This document shows, piece by piece, positions 62,197-64,000 of a stretch of DNA of 64,000 nucleotides (the first letter of the stretch is position 1; each line of letters begins with the position of its first letter). Source of the DNA: Flavobacterium sp. PMTSA4 (GTDB lineage Bacteria > Bacteroidota > Bacteroidia > Flavobacteriales > Flavobacteriaceae); the NCBI RefSeq assembly GCF_032098525.1, contig NZ_CP134890.1, forward strand, positions 1,364,001 through 1,428,000. The letters are read 5' to 3'. The notes beneath the pieces are model-generated. The model did not search any database. It saw only the letters and a program-made list of their open reading frames with translations, and was not told where the DNA came from. Both the position numbers and the translations under genes were made by a program.

Positions 62197-62220
62197 TTTG
62201 TTAAATTTTTATTTAACAAA
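62197..62220. promoter_or_regulatory. 10-bp perfect inverted repeat, candidate operator
   Basis: TTTGTTAAAT and ATTTAACAAA flank TTTT. It lies midway between the two stem-loops and holds a TTTG word, so it could be a repressor site over a promoter; no matching -7 element is certain. Confidence 0.4.
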
Positions 62221-62269
62221 TCGTTACATTTTATAGGTAAACTACTTAAAATCAAGAGTCTATAAACAA

Positions 62270-62311
62270 AGTAAGAGCACTATTCTCAAAAGATGAGGAT
62301 GTGCTCTTACT
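62270..62311. repeat. Compensated stem-loop, copy 2
   Basis: AGTAAGAGCAC (62270-62280) pairs with GTGCTCTTACT (62301-62311); the loop starts TATTCTC and has GAGGAT opposite it, as in copy 1. Several stem base pairs differ from copy 1 on both arms, so the pairing is conserved although the sequence is not. Downstream on the plus strand is TTAACCTAATTAACTAAA, matching the leader of copy 1. On the minus strand it could also terminate the aarF-like gene. Confidence 0.8.
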
Positions 62312-62335
62312 GACTTAACCTAATTAACTAAAAAA

Positions 62336-63646
62336 TTAAATAATATATTTTTCAAACGTTTTGGTGTGAACTCTGGCTTTCAAATCGTGAAGCAAATTAT
62401 AAAGCCCAAAAAACGTTCGGTTGATGTATAAAAAATGTTTGGAACCGCGGTTGCCGTTCATTTTTCGCAATTGTGTATCTTTTGAAAACTCTTCGCCCAT
62501 TTGAGCAATCTTACCAAAGAAATCTTCATCTGAAAAATCAAAATAATCGCCGTGGAAAGGTTGTGTAAACAAGCTTAACAACTCATGGAATATTTTGGTA
62601 AAGTATTCAATCTCTTTAGGCGAATCGTCTTCACGCAAAATTTCTAATTCGTATAATTTCTCATTAAACAACGCCGGATTGTCAATAACTTCGGGTTTTG
62701 CCAATTCAAAATAGGGAACGTAAAATTCCTCGGGAACCTGCTTGATACAACCAAAATCAATAGCTACCAATTGACCGTTTTTATCAATGATAAAATTACC
62801 CGGATGCGGATCGGCATGCACTTGCTTTAAATGATGCATCTGATACATGTAGAAATCCCAAAGAGCTTGCCCAAGTTTATCGCCCAAAACGCTATCGGTA
62901 TTATGAGCTGCAAACTCCGATAAGTGTTCGCCTTCTATCCATTCCATAGTCAATATCTTCTCTGAAGAATATTCAGGATAATATTTTGGAAAACGAAGAT
63001 TTTCGATGTTTTTACACCAATCAGAAACCTCAACACTTTGCTTTAATTCCAGAGTATAATCAGTTTCTTCTAATAATTTATTTTCAACTTCTTGAAAATA
63101 TTTCTCAGAATCTTTACCACGAAGATTGAACATTCGGGTAGCAATAGGTTTTACTAAAGCCAAATCAGAACTTATGCTATCAGCCACACCAGGATATTGA
63201 ATTTTTACGGCAAAAGTTTTATCGTCTTTAGTGGCTTTATGCACCTGACCAATGCTTGCGGCATTCACCGCATCGGGTGTAAAGGTATCGTAGATTTCTT
63301 CGGGATATTTACCCAAATATTTTTTAAAAGTCTTTTTAACCAATGGCGCCGACAATGGTGGTACTGAAAATTGTGAAAGCGAAAATTTTTCCACATAGGC
63401 TTGCGGCATGATGCTTTTATCCATGCTCAACATTTGAGCAACTTTCAATGCGCTGCCTTTTAGGTTTTTTAAACCATCATAAATGTCTTCGGCATTGTTT
63501 TCGTTGAGTTTATCACGGTTTAAAGATGGATTTACTATTTTTTCGCCATAATAGGCAACATAGTTTCCTCCTACTTTAATTCCGGTTTTCACCAATTGGC
63601 TGGCACGTTCAATTTTTCCCGTTGGGATTTTATCTAAAGTTTTCAT
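62336..63646 (-). CDS. AarF/ABC1/UbiB family atypical kinase
   Basis: 436 aa from the ATG at 63646 (MKTLDKIPTGKIERA). UbiB-family landmarks: the N-terminal KxGQ-like segment reads LKGSALKVAQMLSMD (Gly replaced by Ala), an Ala/Ser-rich loop AASIGQVHKA, catalytic Lys in AVKIQYPG, the hinge TMEWIEGEHL, HADPHPGNFII (catalytic Asp/Asn) and AIDFGCIKQV (metal Asp). The family supports isoprenoid-quinone or lipid metabolism in the membrane. It is 6 bases downstream of a TetR-type regulator gene. Confidence 0.93.
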   Translation of the reverse strand: MKTLDKIPTGKIERASQLVKTGIKVGGNYVAYYGEKIVNPSLNRDKLNENNAEDIYDGLKNLKGSALKVAQMLSMDKSIMPQAYVEKFSLSQFSVPPLSAPLVKKTFKKYLGKYPEEIYDTFTPDAVNAASIGQVHKATKDDKTFAVKIQYPGVADSISSDLALVKPIATRMFNLRGKDSEKYFQEVENKLLEETDYTLELKQSVEVSDWCKNIENLRFPKYYPEYSSEKILTMEWIEGEHLSEFAAHNTDSVLGDKLGQALWDFYMYQMHHLKQVHADPHPGNFIIDKNGQLVAIDFGCIKQVPEEFYVPYFELAKPEVIDNPALFNEKLYELEILREDDSPKEIEYFTKIFHELLSLFTQPFHGDYFDFSDEDFFGKIAQMGEEFSKDTQLRKMNGNRGSKHFLYINRTFFGLYNLLHDLKARVHTKTFEKYII

Positions 63647-63652
63647 GGGCAA

Positions 63653-64000
63653 TTACATTTTTTCTTTCCACAAAAACTTTCCTAAATCGAATAAGTTTTC
63701 AAATTGTTTTGTATCCAATAATCCCACAACTGTAGTTACCGATTTTTCGATTAAAACATCTGTTTTTTCAAATCCTTTGGAAGTATCGTCTATCCAGAAT
63801 TTTAATAAAAATAAAAATTGCAACCATGCGCCTTCTGAGTACGTTGGTTCTTTTATTTTGTTTAATTTACCCAGAACAGGATTATCTTCTTTACTGATTA
63901 TTTCTTTCACAAAATCTTTAAAATGAGTTCTGAAACGTTTTAAATCTTTTAAATTTTTCAACCCATTTCTATTTTCTTTCAAGTAAAACATCACATAAGT
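63653..64000 (-). CDS. C-terminal part of a probable TetR family regulator, cut by window end
   Basis: 115 residues up to the window edge, all helical (TYVMFYLKENRNGLKNL..., WLQFLFLLKFWIDDTSKGFEKTDVLIEKSV, LFDLGKFLWKEKM). The helix pattern and the position just upstream of an AarF-type kinase gene match the ligand-binding half of a TetR regulator found with this kinase in flavobacteria. The DNA-binding half is outside the window, so the call rests on context and composition. Confidence 0.6.
   Translation of the reverse strand, partial: TYVMFYLKENRNGLKNLKDLKRFRTHFKDFVKEIISKEDNPVLGKLNKIKEPTYSEGAWLQFLFLLKFWIDDTSKGFEKTDVLIEKSVTTVVGLLDTKQFENLFDLGKFLWKEKM

Overview
The window is chromosomal DNA from a low-GC member of the Flavobacteriaceae (Bacteroidota), most likely Flavobacterium or a close relative. 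The evidence is: AT-rich codon use; Bacteroidota-type promoters (TTTG, 19-21 bp, TAnnTTTG) in place of sigma70 ones; the rpmB-rpmG-DUF4295 operon; a SecA without the Cys-rich tail; a type IX secretion (T9SS) type B sorting domain; TonB-dependent receptors with FecI/FecR pairs; and many signal-peptide and lipoprotein genes. No rRNA, tRNA, CRISPR array, IS element or prophage is visible. Both ends of the window cut genes: lpd at the left and a TetR-like regulator at the right.

Layout. 0-11.6 kb: lpd end, NTF2-like lipoprotein, acyltransferase, CoA-type Nudix hydrolase, DciA-like protein, serine hydrolase, ftsY, ribosomal L28/L33 operon, cinA-Hpt-FAH-exonuclease cluster, and an E2 acyltransferase. 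11.6-25.3 kb: glycosyltransferase, ABC-F protein, methyltransferase, membrane protein, LolD-like ATPase, cobalamin adenosyltransferase, secA, FAD-linked oxidase and meaB; the adenosyltransferase and MeaB together imply B12-dependent methylmalonyl-CoA mutase. 25.3-27.5 kb: an accessory island with small unknown genes, a 453-bp array of 21-22 bp palindromic units, and a triple G5/C5 palindrome. 27.5-32.2 kb: a membrane protein-histidine kinase-LuxR response regulator operon, MATE pump and PPK2. 32.3-35.8 kb: ECF sigma, probable anti-sigma and VWA protein operon. 35.8-40.6 kb: TerB-like protein, esterase, small DUF genes, folD and ffh. 40.6-46.4 kb: FecI/FecR/TonB-receptor operon divergent from two lipoproteins that share a C-terminal domain. 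46.4-59.7 kb: argS, giant T9SS adhesin, beta-barrel receptor, fabH, YegP-like protein and S9 peptidase. 59.7-64 kb: a second palindromic array, a SHOCT-like membrane protein, an orphan ABC ATPase, two matching stem-loops, an AarF/UbiB kinase and the regulator fragment.

The most unusual content is non-coding. Two arrays (25328-25780 and 59811-60188) and a mini-array (26870-26929) share one architecture, short palindromes built from interchangeable half-sites repeated every 21-24 bp (about two helical turns), but use different sequences. The G5/C5 palindrome of the mini-array recurs once next to the second array. I know of no named element that matches. The second notable item is a pair of compensated stem-loops at 61977-62311.
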